This document shows positions 31,645-45,285 of a stretch of DNA of 64,000 nt, piece after piece. Both the position numbers and the translations under genes were made by a program. This DNA comes from Nectonema munidae (Eukaryota > Nematomorpha > Nectonematoida > Nectonematidae). The stretch lies in the NCBI GenBank assembly GCA_030549495.1, contig JAUIRK010001046.1, positions 1 to 64,000 on the forward strand, written 5' to 3'. Positions within the stretch are counted from its first letter, which is position 1. Every line of letters starts with the position of its first letter. Below the pieces are notes generated by a model that had not been told where the DNA came from, ran no database searches, and saw only the letters and a list, made by a program, of their open reading frames with translations.

Positions 31645-34005
31645 CTAAACAGTTTTGATCAAATATATATAACTCCTTGTAATTTTTATACGAAGTATCT
31701 ATTTTGAAATAAAACATCGAGATCGTTATATCTCATGGTACAAGTGGCATGTCCATTCACATTTAGTGTGTACCAGACGAGCATCTAAATTGAATATCGT
31801 TTAATTTTGAGGGCGCATATCGATTTACGAAGTTAATTCGTTTCATAAAAAGGCGTTAGCTACGTGAAATGTTCGTGAACCGTGAAGAACGTGATGAAAA
31901 ATAAAGAAGAAACGACCATTGCAAAGAATTATCACTCAATAATGGGCGTCAACTTGATAAATATATCAACAACTAGCACGTACCAAAGATCAAAATCCTA
32001 CGGAATTTTGATATATTTATCGGTTGCCAGGCAAAATGCCGATAAACAAAATGTCGACACCTATGGTACATAGAGAATGCCGACAATCTCAATGTTAGTG
32101 ACATTTGTTCAAATGTCACTAACTTCACCCAACTGAAGAATATTTTTCGATTATTATTGGTAAAACAACAAAAAATATGATTATTACTGGGTGTAACTAT
32201 TTCAACAATTTATTATCCACAGGATAATGGAAGAATTATTGTCAGATCTTTCTTTATCATATGTGCTTTGCGTACTGAATGCCTCTTATTAATTAAAAGG
32301 AATGTAAGAAACTAATAAACTGATATAAAATAATAAAAATGATACAAAAGTCATTTATTTTAAATGTTCACAAAGAGATCTCTATCTATACAAGACAAAA
32401 TCATACAATGTCGCCTGAGTATTCAATATAAGCAGAAAATTTTGTTTCCAATTCTTCAGCACGTCAATCACAAACGTCGCAAAATATTTGTAAACATTTT
32501 GAAAGAAAATTTTGCAGCATCGCTTTGAAAAAATGCAAAATCGTGAAAAAGGCAAATGAATGATGATGGGACAGATGATGATGAAGATTGTCTGAAGGAA
32601 AAAATGACACTTCACACTTTAATTAATTTTTCAAATTTCAACCTTTTGAAAAAAAATGGATGGAGCCGTCAACAAAATTAGTGTAGTGGCAAAATGCTAT
32701 CCATGCAGACAAAATTATTATTATTATTATTATTACTATTATTTGTATACACTCGACACTTGCTGCATTCTCCATTTTCACTTGTTTCCTCCAAATTTGT
32801 TATTATTAATTAAAAGAACGCGATTTTTCGCTATAGAAACAAATGCTCTTTGATACATCCAAAATTATATTCAATTTTCTTGTTCAAGAAGCTTTTTCAC
32901 ATTTTTCTTTGATATGTACAAAAAGTAATGAAAATAAAGATACTATGAAAATTATTTCAATAAACGCGCACAGCTCAATAATCAAGCAATCAAGATTTTG
33001 CTTGAGACAGCTTCGATGAGTAACTCTGTTAAAGGAAATGTTAATAATAATCTTTATAACACATATATTTCACTCTATATCACAAATATATGAGACAAAT
33101 TGAAATTCTGGCACTGAGACTAGGCAAGGGAAATAGGATTCAAGTGAAATCTATATTTATTTCAATGCATAAACTTTTTGATTTTCCTATAAAATTCTCT
33201 TGCATGATTTTTGATTCTATACTTTCAAGTATGCACTACTTGCTTGAGGAATACTTCTTCTAAATTGGAAAATTTACAACATGTTCCTTTTTTGATATAG
33301 GAGCTCTATAGTTGACATATTTGAGGAAATAAACCTATTTTGTAATCGTTTGCTCAGTTTTTCCTCCTACATAAACGCGTTTGTTCAGTGAAATAATATC
33401 AAATACTCTAAGAAAAATTATAAGTTAAAATATACTAACTTGGCTAAAATCTACCACATGCTAACAAATTTATTTTTTAGTCTTTAAAATTCAAAAATAA
33501 TAAAGTAAAAAATATGAAAACAAGTATTGTTGAGCGATATTTCTAGTCATAAGAACTTTTCTTCATAATAGATTTGCAACAATAAATAGTAACTTATATT
33601 TTGATCATTTTTACCTTTGAATTATTATGAGACGAAATCATGATTTCGTATAAATGTTTTTAAAAGTGTTTAAAAAATCTTAAAACGCGTCAGAACATCT
33701 ACTATCTAAGTTTCTATATCTAGTATATGTAATGGAAATTGACTCACCCAAAATTTATCTTTATAGATATTTTCTTAATTCTTTAAAAAAAAAGAAATCT
33801 TTAATTTTACTTTTGTTAATTTCTATGGGTAAGCTTAAAAATGTGGAGAAAAATTAGCATTTTTACAAAGCACCCCATTGCATAAGTATAGGTAACCACT
33901 TAGAGCGTGAACATATAGGACAGTTAATACTTCATTGTTTGAAAGAAAATTTATTTCTTTTAGAACCTGAATCTGTGGGAGGGACAACTTTAAGAGAATA
34001 ATGCT
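31645..34005. other. AT-rich stretch with short repeats, no gene
   Basis: It holds the palindrome at 32,094-32,123, an (ATT)n run at about 32,713-32,743, and nothing else I can support. The minus-strand frame at 32,382-32,615 is hydrophobic but has no ATG. Confidence 0.45.
32094..32123. repeat. Perfect palindrome, 14-bp arms
   Basis: GTTAGTGACATTTG and its exact complement are separated by TT. The sequence to its left (AAAATGCCGATAAACAAAATGTCGAC) resembles the end units of the GTCGAA element family, so this may be a remnant of two inverted ends. Confidence 0.7.
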
Positions 34006-34428
34006 TTGAATTTTCCATTTTTTTCAGAATTGTTGAAAACATTTAAGAGAAACACAGAAGCTAAAGCAAGAGTTTCATCAGTGCTTCCTCGATGTATCTA
34101 TAAAAATATTGAGGCGGAAATCATCGACTTACAATGTGACTCTGTGATGAAAAACAGATCTTTTACAAACAAACTGATTGCATATATTTTTTTTATCAAT
34201 ATCTTGTTTCTAAATATGCGAAAATAACTTCATCGGCTTCAACAAATATATGTATGTTTACAATTTATCTTTGCGAGCAAATTTTTTCAGTGATCATATC
34301 AATAAGTCAAAGCACAGAACAGAGAGCATATGAATGATATTTTGTCAGTTTTTCTATGAATTCCTGATTTTGATGAAATTGTTAAAGAGAAGAGATGTCA
34401 CGTTTCTGGAAAACCACAAAAAACTTGA
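34006..34428 (+). pseudogene. hAT transposase C-terminal fossil (ZBED5-like)
   Basis: One frame reads AEIIDLQCDSVMKNRS, matching the 'E.IDLQCD..LK' motif of ZBED5/GTF2IRD2-type hAT transposases. After a frame change comes YLCEQIFSVI, the 'YLCEQLFS.M' core of the hAT dimerisation domain, then MNDILSVF, then DEIVKEKRCHVSG, which resembles the family C-terminus. Stops and frame changes break it, and the N-terminal and catalytic parts are absent. It is a plain DNA-transposon fossil, not a host gene. Confidence 0.75.
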
Positions 34429-35579
34429 TTCAAGCCTTTTTAATCCTAGTTAAATAATTTATTCAGATATTGTTGATTTTAATTATAATCCTGTGTGTAT
34501 TTTGAAACATGGGATTTTTACCAGGCCTGCAAATGCTGAAATATTCGAAATCCAGCTTGTCATTAATTTGGATTTGACACTCTCTCTGTAAATTACTTTA
34601 ATTTCGCGGATTCAAACTCAGACTTTGACCAAATAACGACGAGAGTAGGAATCAGATTTAGAGAAAAATTAAATTTTTCGCTATAATACACATGGTTCAA
34701 AATTTTGGTAATCTTTCTTTTATCCCTCATTCTGGTTTTAACCAGACCGAACCTAACTCATTTTCATTTACCACATGGAAGGATTGTAAAATTTGTATAT
34801 TTTCATTTGAAATGAACATATTGCAAAGAGAACTGTTGATTGTTTTGCAATCCTCTTAACATTTTACAAAAATGAGCGAAACGTATTACTTTATGGAAAT
34901 GCATTTCGAAAAGCTGATTTTTGTGAATATCTCAGCATCGCGTATTTCGCGAAATTAAACTCATCGCAAACATTCCATATTTTTACCAAAACATTTGAAT
35001 GTTTTCCTACTTAAATTTCAGTTTTCTCTTCACTGAAAAAATATGTAAATATGTTTGAAGAAATGAGAAGTTTTTTCTTTTGGCATTATATTTCACAATA
35101 AAATCCATTTTGAAGAGACTTCTTAATCATATACTACTTTTAAAGCATTCAAACATATAAAAAAAAGCTCTATTAAAAATTGCAAATAAACGAAAACTTT
35201 ATTAGCAGCATTATTAAAGTTTCTGGCGAAATTGTCATGATCTTTTCAATAAGGAATTTCTGTGTAAATTTAAACTTCGGGACAACTGCAGAGACCAAAC
35301 TAAAACTGAAAACTTAGGTTCAGGTGAGTAGTTTTTATAATGCTCTTCAAAAAAATCGAATTTCAATTTTCACAATGAAGATGAATATATAAATAAAAAG
35401 AATGATTACACTCTTGATTCTAAAAACCTTTTATTGGTCCCTAGACTACTGTATTGTTATTTTCAAGTTTGAAAATTATGAAAAAATTCCTTTAGCATAT
35501 GACAGTAACAAATATTAGTATTATATAAATTTAAGTTTAAAAAATTTTGCATAAATCACTACATATGGTGCCCAAATGT
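34429..35579. other. AT-rich stretch, nothing recognised
   Basis: No exon, RNA gene or element end is supported here. Part of it may be unrecognised hAT element sequence following the transposase fossil. Confidence 0.45.
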
Positions 35580-36655
35580 TACGTCCCCGTACACTTCGTC
35601 GTCAAATAGTTTTTGTCGAACTGACATATCGTCGCCAGACGATTCGTGGAATGGTATTTTGTCGAACAGACTTTTCATAGAACGGTTGTTTCTTTGTATA
35701 AATGCATTTTTGGAAGCAAAAAACAATTTTCCTCTCTCCCTCTATATATTGAAGTTATAATGGGGAAAGAGAAAGAGAGTTTTTACTTCAGACTTTTGTG
35801 AAAAGAATTTTTTAATTTAATTAAATATAACGCAATACATAAAATGATAAAACATTTTTATTTAACATAACCTAATTTTATTGGTAAAAGTAGGCTAAGT
35901 CTATAAAATATCGCATCTACACAAAGAGAAGAATGTACGAGAATCAAACATACTCAAACATGCTATCCTTCCAATAAATATCTTATCTATTCTTGAAAGT
36001 ATTTAAAGTAGGAGCATTCACAATGTAATCTGGAAGTGGGTTCCAATCAGTGATCATTCTTTGAGAGAAAAAATCTTCTTAAATAAGACTTTACAATAAG
36101 ATTTCTAAAATTTATAGGAGTGAAATCTTTGGGTTCTCTTTGAATATCCAAAAAAAAAGCGAAATTTTAGCTATTTCAAATTAATTGAATTTTATAAAAT
36201 AAAATTTTTTAAGTCAAAAAAGTTGAAACTGCAACATTTTTTCAGTGTGAGAAAAATCTTAGTTCCACTTCTAACTAAATTATTAAGCGCTCATAACATT
36301 TAACTCATAATATAAGGTTTCTCAACGCTTAAGTAAAATAAATTACTAAAGGTTCTTGTCCAAAATTCTACTGATTAATTAGCTAGTTAATATTAATATA
36401 TGATATATTAAAAATAAAATATATAAAAAAAATATTCTAGAAATATTAAAATCATAGAAAGAAAGAAATATTTTTTTATATTAATTTTTAGCGAGTTTAA
36501 AAGTGGAATCTACCCACAAAATTAGTAAAAAAGTAATCCCACTTAAGTATCAGTGTAGCTTTTGGCTGACACTGTATCGACAAAAATGTTCGACAAAAAG
36601 GCTGTTCCATTAAATGAATATTCGACGAACAACGAAACGTTCGGTCACGGATAAA
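35580..36655. mobile_element. Unclassified element with GTCGAA-rich inverted ends, copy 2
   Basis: The left end CGTCCCCGTACACTTCGTCG and the complement of the right end (CCGTGACCGAACGTTTCG) are imperfect inverted repeats followed by degenerate TTTGTCGAACAGAC-type units. The interior shares ordered blocks with 9,465-11,030 (TTAGTTCCACTT, AAATTACTAAAGG, AGTAATCCCACTTA). No transposase is visible. Confidence 0.55.
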
Positions 36656-37145
36656 TTAGTTCAAAGGCCTCTCAGCCACAAAATGGCATTGTAAAGTTCA
36701 TTACTTCAGAGGTCCAGAAGCAAAATTCTCCTGGAAATGAAAATACTTTTGTGCTATCCTTATCATATACCATAAGCATCATCTTCCATTCTCATCCAAT
36801 AAGCTTATCTCTCATCACTATCTGATTAGAGAAGCAAATAGACCCTCTCATTTTAAAAATGTTCAAAAAATATTAATGCAAGATTTTTGTTCATTTACAA
36901 TTGTCATTTGGACAAAACATGCCACCCAATGTTGTCCAAATACCCATATAGCTTGTTCGCTACTGTTCTCTATCATTTCAATTTTTCAAAATTAATTCAT
37001 AAAATTGATATCATCAAGAATTTTTAACTCAAAGTTATCATATGAAGATTTTTTATCTCTAAATGATCCATGAGATAGGATAAAATCGTAATTACTTTTA
37101 GCATAACGCTTATTTATAAATTATACTTATAAGTTAAACGATGGC
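36656..37145. other. AT-rich stretch, nothing recognised
   Basis: Sequence between the GTCGAA element and the hAT-like element; no supported feature. Confidence 0.45.
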
Positions 37146-37153
37146 CTTTATAC

Positions 37154-37833
37154 CAGTGATTCCCAAACTTTTTCTTTCATGGACGGGCCCTTTTTCGACC
37201 TGGAAAATTTTTTATGGACGCCATAACCTTTTACAGTTTTATTTATCATTATTATAAAAATAAGTAAGCTGTTCTTAATCACTATTTTTTTTTATTTGTC
37301 TACTTAATTATTTTATATAGTATATATTTTTAGCTATTTAAAATTAATTTACTTTTATAAAATAAAATTTCTTAAATCAAAAAAGTTTAAACTCTTCTAG
37401 AAAAATATGTTATTTATAGTGTACGCCTTGAATCCAATGATTTCACAGAGAATCTTAAATCTCCTCTATCAATAATATTAAACTTTATAAACGCAAATAA
37501 AGAATACGACTGAACGCTTTAAAATAAATAATAATTAAAAATAAATGAAATTGTAATCACTTTTAGTTTCAAACGTTATTCAATGAGATATTAAGATGGG
37601 AGAGCAGTCACATATAACCGAGCTTTTTGTCATAACTTCCTTTTTTTCAATTTCAGAACTTTTCCTCAACAAAATTAAATTTTTTATTTAGTTAACATTC
37701 AAATTTTATTTTTTTCAGTACTGACCCTTTGCAAAATTTGGTTGACCTCCAAATTGAAATACACCTATATCGACGTCTCTAAAAATATTGTCCACTTTCT
37801 GGGGATCTACATGGACCACGTTGAGAAGCATTG
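37154..37833. mobile_element. hAT-like non-autonomous element (CAGTGATTCCCAAAC ends)
   Basis: The left end is CAGTGATTCCCAAACTTTTT; the right end is the complement of CAATGCTTCTCAACGTGG. The octamers CTTTATAC (37,146-37,153) and ATTTATAC (37,834-37,841) match at 7 of 8. An internal block at about 37,332-37,393 (TTTTAGCTATTTAAAATTAA and onward) also occurs at about 36,166-36,228 inside the GTCGAA element. Confidence 0.8.
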
Positions 37834-37841
37834 ATTTATAC

Positions 37842-40800
37842 AACGTATCATTTGTTATAGGTAGTTAATTAGTTATAGGTTTGGGTTTTATGAAAAAAGG
37901 CATTTAAATAATAAAAATAGTGACGTACATGTATCGAGGAGAAGAAGGAAAAAAGTTGCATAGGAAGTTATGACTAAAAATACGCGTAAAATGTTCAATA
38001 TCGTTCTTCGTCCACGAAAAGTAAGAGTGCGCGTTTTATAAAAGCATTAATTCGTGAGAAGACATTATTTGTAAGTGAGGAGGAGATGGGAAAGATTAAG
38101 TGCGAAAAATGTGTTTCAAAATGGAGAAGGATTGTTAGGGTATGTGTGTATCACTTGGCTAATATTTTCGTGGGGCTGTGTCTGCATAATTTAGATGTAA
38201 ATGGTATTCACTGAAGTTTCTTGGCTCGCCAATCATTTCAAATTAATTTTATTCAGAAGTATGCAGAAAATGATGATGTATCAGACGCAAATCAAAAAGT
38301 AGGATGTGTTGTAGTACTGAGAGTGGTGTTGTGATGAAGTGTATTCCTATTTTTTTAGTCAACAATGCCTCCTTGTTGTTGTAGTGTTTGTAGAAACAAT
38401 CGAATTGTCCGATTGTGAAAGAGCGTGTAAAAATATCAGAACGAAGAATGGAACACGTAAAAAATGTCTTAGGAAACCTGATTTTCTTCCGTCCTTTATT
38501 TTTCATAAAGGAACATTATGAATTGACATAATCTTCATCATCCACTTCTTCATCATGATCTTCATCATCATCTTTCTCGCTAAGTGTAATTCTTTCCTAT
38601 CATAAGGATACTTTCGTATACATTATTAGTCTCATGTCATCATATGTAAAGAGAATACGAGCTTAAAGGTATATAAGTAAATAAAATATAAGCATTGCAT
38701 CATAAAAACTATTGTGTTTCCTCTTTAGAGCAATTAAAAGTAATCAAAATTCTTGAAGCATACTCGCACTTCCAGATTCACGCACACAGAGAAAACGCAA
38801 CTTCCAAAGATATACATGACTAATCTAGCATGTTGTGCAAAGTAGCCGCTAACACTTCAGAACCAAGTAAAGCATAAACAAAGGTAATGTGGAGAGATGT
38901 GGCGTAAAAATAAACATGGCCCGCCTTTACACTACTCCTACACAACAAACAATCCTCTCCTCAAACCACAAATCATTGGTGAAGTAGAGACGAATTTTAT
39001 CTCTGGGTTCATCATGTTTACACACAATATGAAGGCAGTAACGCAAAGACCCAAATTATGAATTCCAGGTATTCTGTTAGAGTGGCCTGTGATTGCTTCC
39101 ACAGGATACGCCACTAACAAAGGGTATACAAAGGTAGAGAGTAAAAAAACAACTTCCATTTATTTCTGAAGATTTCATAGCGATGAAATTTAGCATACCA
39201 TTTCATTTATTTGTATACTTTCGAGCTATACATGAAAGAGAAATAAATAATATCATTCACCTCAATTTCTATAAAATTAGCAGTGTTGGCATTAGTATAT
39301 CAATAATAGCTGAAAATTATCCTCTGTGTTTTTTTTGTGATCGACTTTTTGAACATCTGTTTGAGGGTCACTAACAGTAGGTAGTTCCATCAATTTCTGA
39401 ATTAGGGTAGATTTTTCTTTTCACGTTATTTTGTACATTAAACACATGCTTGATCAGTAAACATGATCCTGCATTATGTTCTGGCTATGATGATTACTAT
39501 TGCTATTCTTATTAAAACAATTTTGTGTCTTCTCTTGTATTTTTGCCTTTAGTTTGCTCGTCATAACCATTTGTAATAAACTCATCGACAAAATCATCTC
39601 AATCATTGATTTTCTATAACCATATTATCTCAATGACTTGACAAACACTTCTATTTCTTCATTACTAACCCAAGATCTTAAACAAACTTTAGACATTGTT
39701 TACTAACTTCTGTTCGGTGAATTGTCGTCTTTCAGCCAGTTGTTCTAGCACCTCTTTATCATCATCCAATCAATAATAATTCTTAGGACAGAGAGAAATC
39801 GCTTCTCATCCCCGTTTGTCAGTTGGTCCTGACTTCTTTATAAAGTACTGAAAAACACTTGAATATGTCCTTTCAGAGAATCAATATTTATTCATCAAAT
39901 GATATCCAATTATAAATTTTACAGCAACAATTTATAAAAATTCATTCATTAATTCATAACCAGAAAATTGTTGGTTAATGTTAAAGAAATACTTTTTGAA
40001 AAATGAGTCTAAGCGAATAAATCAAAAGGATAGCTAGCAAAATAATTAAATTAAAGGACTTCAAATTCTGAATAAATAATTTCAAAACAGAATTTAAAAA
40101 GGCAGAATCAATACGTGGTTTTTATAGCCAAGAAGTTATTTCTCTCATATGTTGAAACAGGAGTCAAAATGTGGATTATTCGTATATAGTATATAGTCTA
40201 TTATATATTTGCATCTCACAAGATAAACAGCAAGTGATATACTTTGCAAAACATGTATGCTGAAGATCTGGATTCGGTTCAAAGTCTTTTACGTTCATAA
40301 ATGAAAATATTGAAAGATGATCGCGAATTTTACCCTCTTGTGCTTTACATTGCCTTTATCTAACACGTAATGTTTGACCAATTTTCTTGATTTTTTTGAT
40401 TGATAAAATGTTGTTTTTTTACTGTATATCGTTAATTTAAGGCCTTCTTTACATCGTCTTCAAAAAAAAAAATTTATTTTTGAAATAATCTGTTTTTTAC
40501 CCAAACCCAAACTATCACTTTTTAAACCTTCAATTTAAAAAGTCATCCTTTCAAAAATAATTGATTTCAAGTATTTGCAAAATATTTTTAACTCATAATT
40601 TAACTTTTGTTAATTTAAAAATTATTTGTGCCAAAAAATTAATTCATTTTTTATTAGATTTTTTTCAATTTTCAAACTCAAAATAAATGGTATGTTTTTT
40701 CAATTTTGTTCTTTCTTAATGCAAAATTTTACTATTCAGCTAAAATATTATTTGGAAAAAAATAGATAATTTAATTTTAAGCTGGGACCTAAAAATTAAA

Positions 40801-42879
40801 AAAATTAAACATTTACTCAAAATAAAGAAATGACATACCTAAAGTTAAAAAGGGTGGATGTAAAAATGGTATATCTTTCACGTATTGATATTCATCCATA
40901 TTATGTGTTTTCAACAGATGTTTTTTGCATTAAGTTAATATAATCAATAAATGTACTTTGAAATAAATTTTTTGAAGATATCCATAATTTTTTCGATTTT
41001 TTGTTTATTGTTCTTCCTGGTTTTACCTTTGTTATCTCTTCCTTCCATTTTTATCCTGTGATGGTTTCCATCACAATGTCTTTACGTAAGTTTTTCCTCA
41101 GACGCGTTATCTTTTGGAGATTAATGAACTTGAAACAGTTTTTAGACATCTTTCTAAACAAAAATGTTTATGATGTAGAACAAATATCAGAATCTCCAAA
41201 TTTTCCAATATAAGTAGATAAAGAATTTTTGAGAGGTACAAATTTTTTTTAGAAGCATATTTCCAGTCAAGTAACGAAAGTAGCTTAAAAGCAACGAAAA
41301 CTATAAACGGTATAAATTGGAGTCAATAAACTAGCTTCAGTTTTAACTTCAAATGTAATAACTGCAATGAAAATGCATGAAAGCGAACTCCCTCTTCTAT
41401 TTATCTTTTGTTTAAAAAAGAAATGTTGCGCTTTTTAAAAAGAAAAATGATGAAGCCATAAAGTTTTGTTTTCCAAAAGTTTTAAAGGTATTGAATTGAG
41501 TTTATTGCGTTTTAATGAGATTTGTTGTTGACAGTGACAATTTTAATGGCACAGAAGATTTTTCAATAGAAATCATACCTTTTTCAGTGCTTTTACTTTG
41601 TATTTTAATTTATCTTCGTTATGATAAAATTTTAACAAGAAAATTAAGGAAAAAAGAGAAAATAGAAATCGTAGAAAAATATGAGAAATGTTCTTTTACA
41701 AACATGCTAGAACCGAAAAGCTTTCAACTAATAGTGTTATTGAGGTAATACTTTCATGAAAACTCCCTGATTTTGTCCAGAAAGTTTAAAAACATGGTCT
41801 AAAAACTTCTTGATACTTTGAATTAAAAACCGAATATATTTTCAATGTAAATTTAAATCGTCGAAAAAAAAACTGAACTAGAGAAGTCAATCCTACTTAA
41901 AATGTTGTGATAAAATTGGCAAAATCTTTCTACAATACATGAAGAAATTTGATAATGAAAACTTTGAATGGAATTTAGAGAGTAATAATGGTCTAAAAAG
42001 TTTAACTTTCTCAGAATGATACGTGTGAAAAAAATAGGTTTCAAAATATTTTCGAAGTTTATCATTTCATAACTTTGCAAATTTCAAAATACCTGTATAA
42101 AAATATGGACAAAATTATGCCCATGACAAAATTTTAAAAGAAGACAATCTTCTTGGCTAATGCAATCACAGTTGAATATCTCTAAACTGGAAATCAAAAT
42201 TCGGACCTTTGTTAAACCGGAACATTAATTATTCCAGAAATCTTTAATTTAGTAAAATTATTGAATGATTGATTCAATTAACAACTGAGCTTCTTGAAGG
42301 TTTAGTAAAATAAAAGTTTCATAAATGAAGAAGAACTAATGAGTCTCTATATCTTGCAAGAAAAAGTAATTAGAGTAAGATCAAAGTACCTAGAATAATA
42401 AGTTTAAAAGAAATGTTGAAAAATTGCCCACACCAAATAGAATCAGTACATCTGAAAATTAACTTACAAATTCTAATGTGCAATAATTTTTTGTTGTACT
42501 TTTAGTACTAAACTGACATCTGACATTGAATTTTAATTCTAGTCAAATTGATACTGAGGGAAATTGAGTAAGTAAAGTGTGATTTTTTAATTAATATAGG
42601 AAGCACTAAAGCGGAAAAATCACTAATTCGGAAAGGCCGAATCCCAAGCATTCCGAAATAGTTTTCTAAATATCCTTCTGGCACACTTTTTGTTATTTTT
42701 GTCATGCCAATTCATAATTTATCAGTACAACACATAATAATAAAAAAATATAAGAAGAAATTAAGTTTTGCTATATTTTAGTAGCGTTGAGAGGCTTTTT
42801 AACTCCTTTAACGTTTTGTTTTCCTAAAATATGCTTTGCAGTTTTACTAGTCAAAGTGATAATAATGGCTATGTTTGTT
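37842..42879. other. AT-rich stretch, no firm gene
   Basis: The only frame with some character is the minus-strand one at 38,938-39,159, listed separately. Open frames at 41,001-41,213 and 41,515-41,748 on the plus strand are hydrophobic or basic without a known domain; the latter could be upstream sequence of the piggyBac element. A possible stray end of the palindromic MITE family (GTAAAAATGGTATATC) lies at about 40,860-40,876. Confidence 0.4.
38938..39159 (-). other. Small ORF with signal-peptide-like start, unidentified
   Basis: A true ATG opens MEVVFLLSTFVYPLLVAYPV, which could be a signal peptide cleaved after VEA. The frame then runs to 73 residues. GC is raised over 38,760-39,160. 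A possible donor (GTAAAC) occurs at about 39,016. I recognise no family. It lies upstream of the Ser-Gly exon on the same strand, so a leader exon is conceivable, but nothing ties them together. Confidence 0.2.
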
Positions 42880-44265
42880 TGTTACATCCTAAACATGTAT
42901 ATTGTATATGTTAGATATGCAGAAGACGTAAACAAAAATTTATTTGAATCAGAAGTACCAATAGAAACTTCAGGTGATGTGGAAGTTTTTTTGAAGATTA
43001 TGATATTGATGAAAAAGCTGAATATGTTAAAAGTGGGGGATGAAAATAATGAAAATTCTAAAATCTCTTTTATTGATAATAGACCTGATTTACTATTGGG
43101 ATACTCATCCCGAATTGCTTTCTTTAGAACCACTTGATATTTTTACAAAGTTTTTTACTGAAGAATATGTTCAGCAAATAGTAGATTTGACTATTCAGTA
43201 TGTTCATCAAGAAAATTAAATACGTTTTCTAACTGATAAAGAAGAGGTGTATTCTTTTTTTGCAATAATTATTTTTAGTGAATACTTTTGCCTGCCCAAT
43301 GAAGATTTATATTCGTCTAAATCAATGGATATTTGTTGTATTACTGTTTCAAATGTGATAAGTAGACAACAATTTAAAGAGTTGTAAAAGTTTCGGCATT
43401 TTTCTAATGATATAAACTTGGATGCTAAAGACAAGAATGCAAAAATTAAACCTTTATATGATCCCAAGAATAGCAGCTAAAACAGTTCGGTGTTTTTTCA
43501 AAGTATTGGTCAATTGATGAATGGATGGTGCCCTATTATGGGCATCATAAGGGTAAGATGTTCATAAAAGGCAAACCTATTATGTTTGGGCATAAAATAT
43601 TGGCTATTTGCAATAAAGATGGGTGCCCATTTAATTTACAACCTTATTCTGGAAGTGAATTAAAAGCGTAAAGAAAGACTTGGTATATGTGGTTGAAAAT
43701 CTAACAACTTTTCTAATCAACCCGCATAATTACGTAATATACTTCGATCACTTGTGAGAAAACTTAAAATCAATGTGAAAATACGCGCTAGTGGAACCAT
43801 ACAGGATAATCGTACTCAAAATTGCCGATTTAAATCAGTAAAAGACATGAAAAAAATGTGAAAAAGGAAGTTTTGATTTTAAAAGCAATGGTGAAATACT
43901 GATATGCAAATGAAAGGTAACTCAATAGTGACTATCGCTTCAAATTTTGAAAAATCCTGTCCTTTATTGAAAACCCAAAGATGGATGGCTAAAGATAAAA
44001 AGAAAAAAAAATAGTTGAGCCCAACCTTGTTAAAAGCAATAACAAATATATGGAAGGCATTGATCTAATGGAAGGACTTTTATTTTCATACAGACCGGTT
44101 TTACGTAACAAAAGGTGTTGTTGAAGCCTAATTGTCAATGCATTGAATTCAGTAATTGTTGCAAGTTGGAGGTTACATAACCTTGCAAATGGGTGTAATA
44201 AACTTACTCATCTCAACTTTAGACGCAAAATTGTAACAAATTTACTATTTTCGAGAGAGAAAAAA
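42880..44265 (+). pseudogene. piggyBac transposase fossil, most of the protein traceable
   Basis: Fragments in three frames follow the piggyBac order. First come an acidic EDYDIDEKAEYV stretch and WDTHPELLSLEPLDIFTKFF. The catalytic core follows with WSIDEWMVPYYG (first Asp), HKGKMFIKGKPIMFGHK, and a degraded VIYFDHL where the family has FDNFFTS. The C-terminal half shows GNSIVTIASN, EGIDLMEGLLFSYRP and ASWRLHNLANG. Stops and frame changes run through it, so it is dead. The C-terminal Cys-rich domain is not visible. Its terminal repeats and TTAA flanks were not found. Confidence 0.9.
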
Positions 44266-44309
44266 ACTACAAGGGCGGTCCAACAAAAGCAGTTCCAAAT
44301 CAATTTAGA

Positions 44310-44386
44310 AAAAAAGCGGATATTATTTAGCAAGTGCCACAAACTGCCCCTCTGTTCCCCGTTAGCTACGCCTCTGGCTGGATATA
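44310..44386 (-). mobile_element. Possible single end of a hAT-like MITE
   Basis: The complement of the right edge reads CAGAGGCGTAGCTAACGGGG, a form typical of hAT ends and similar to CAGGCCCGTAGCCAG at 5,167. I find no matching partner end or duplication, so it may be a truncated copy next to the piggyBac fossil. Confidence 0.35.
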
Positions 44387-45285
44387 GACTATTCTTTAAA
44401 ATTAAATTAAGCAACCTAGATTCAAAACCATAAGTAATTTAGTCAAATCGATTTTAAAGTGACTTGGTAAATTATATTTTTGACCTTGTCAGAATCAGAT
44501 TAAATAATTCAGAAAAAAACTTCAATATTATTAGAATAGGGTGGTCTTTAGATAATAATTATCACGATCAGATGGCATGGATCAAAAATATTGAGAGAAA
44601 GAAACACAAATGAAATATAACAAGAAGCTTTGTGTCGTTTAAGATATAGTTATTTTATTTTTGTTGATATATAATCCAAGACAATCACCTATGGTGTAGC
44701 GTAATTTATATTCGGAATTGTAATTTGGTAATCTGATATCATTTAAATTGAAATTGTTCCAAAGTACTGTAAGTGAAAACATGTCAATGGGGAGAATGTA
44801 TAAGGAGGTATAAAGATCGAAATTGGTAAAAAAAAATTAGAAAGAGTTTTGATGTTTATATTCACAGCAAAATATTAAACTTAAACAATGATGTTGTACT
44901 GTCAATAAGTTCATTTGAAGAAAAATAATTAAAGATCGATTAAGTTGAGTAAATCAATTATTATTTTTTTTATTAGTTATCTCTAAAATTATAAGGATTT
45001 TTTATTGAAAATAACCAACAATTTTTTGTCACATTTATCGAATGTGTGCTCATTCGGTGAACGGAGAACACATTTAACTTTCTTTTTACATCCATGAGTC
45101 CAATAATCATAACTAATACACACTTATTTTTGGGTATAAAATTTTTAATATCAAATGAAAGCGGTTTATAGAAAATTATATTGGTTTTAAATTTTTTTTT
45201 AAACGAGTCTTTATTCAAAGATAAAATTAAATTATAATAATCTCAGTTTTTAGAGGTAAATTTTTTGATAGCAAAAATAGCGTCA
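44387..45285. other. AT-rich stretch, nothing recognised
   Basis: Flank between the piggyBac fossil and the LINE tail; no supported feature. Confidence 0.45.

Noticed and set aside
40440-40880. Fifth copy of the palindromic MITE
   Set aside because: Only a right-end-like GTAAAAATGGTATATC is present; the left end and arm units could not be matched.
41515-41748. Host gene upstream of the piggyBac fossil
   Set aside because: The frame is basic and AT-rich with no known domain; at most it could be element sequence.
42880-44265. Domesticated piggyBac gene
   Set aside because: Several stops and frame changes break the core, and one catalytic motif is degraded, so a working host protein is not supported.
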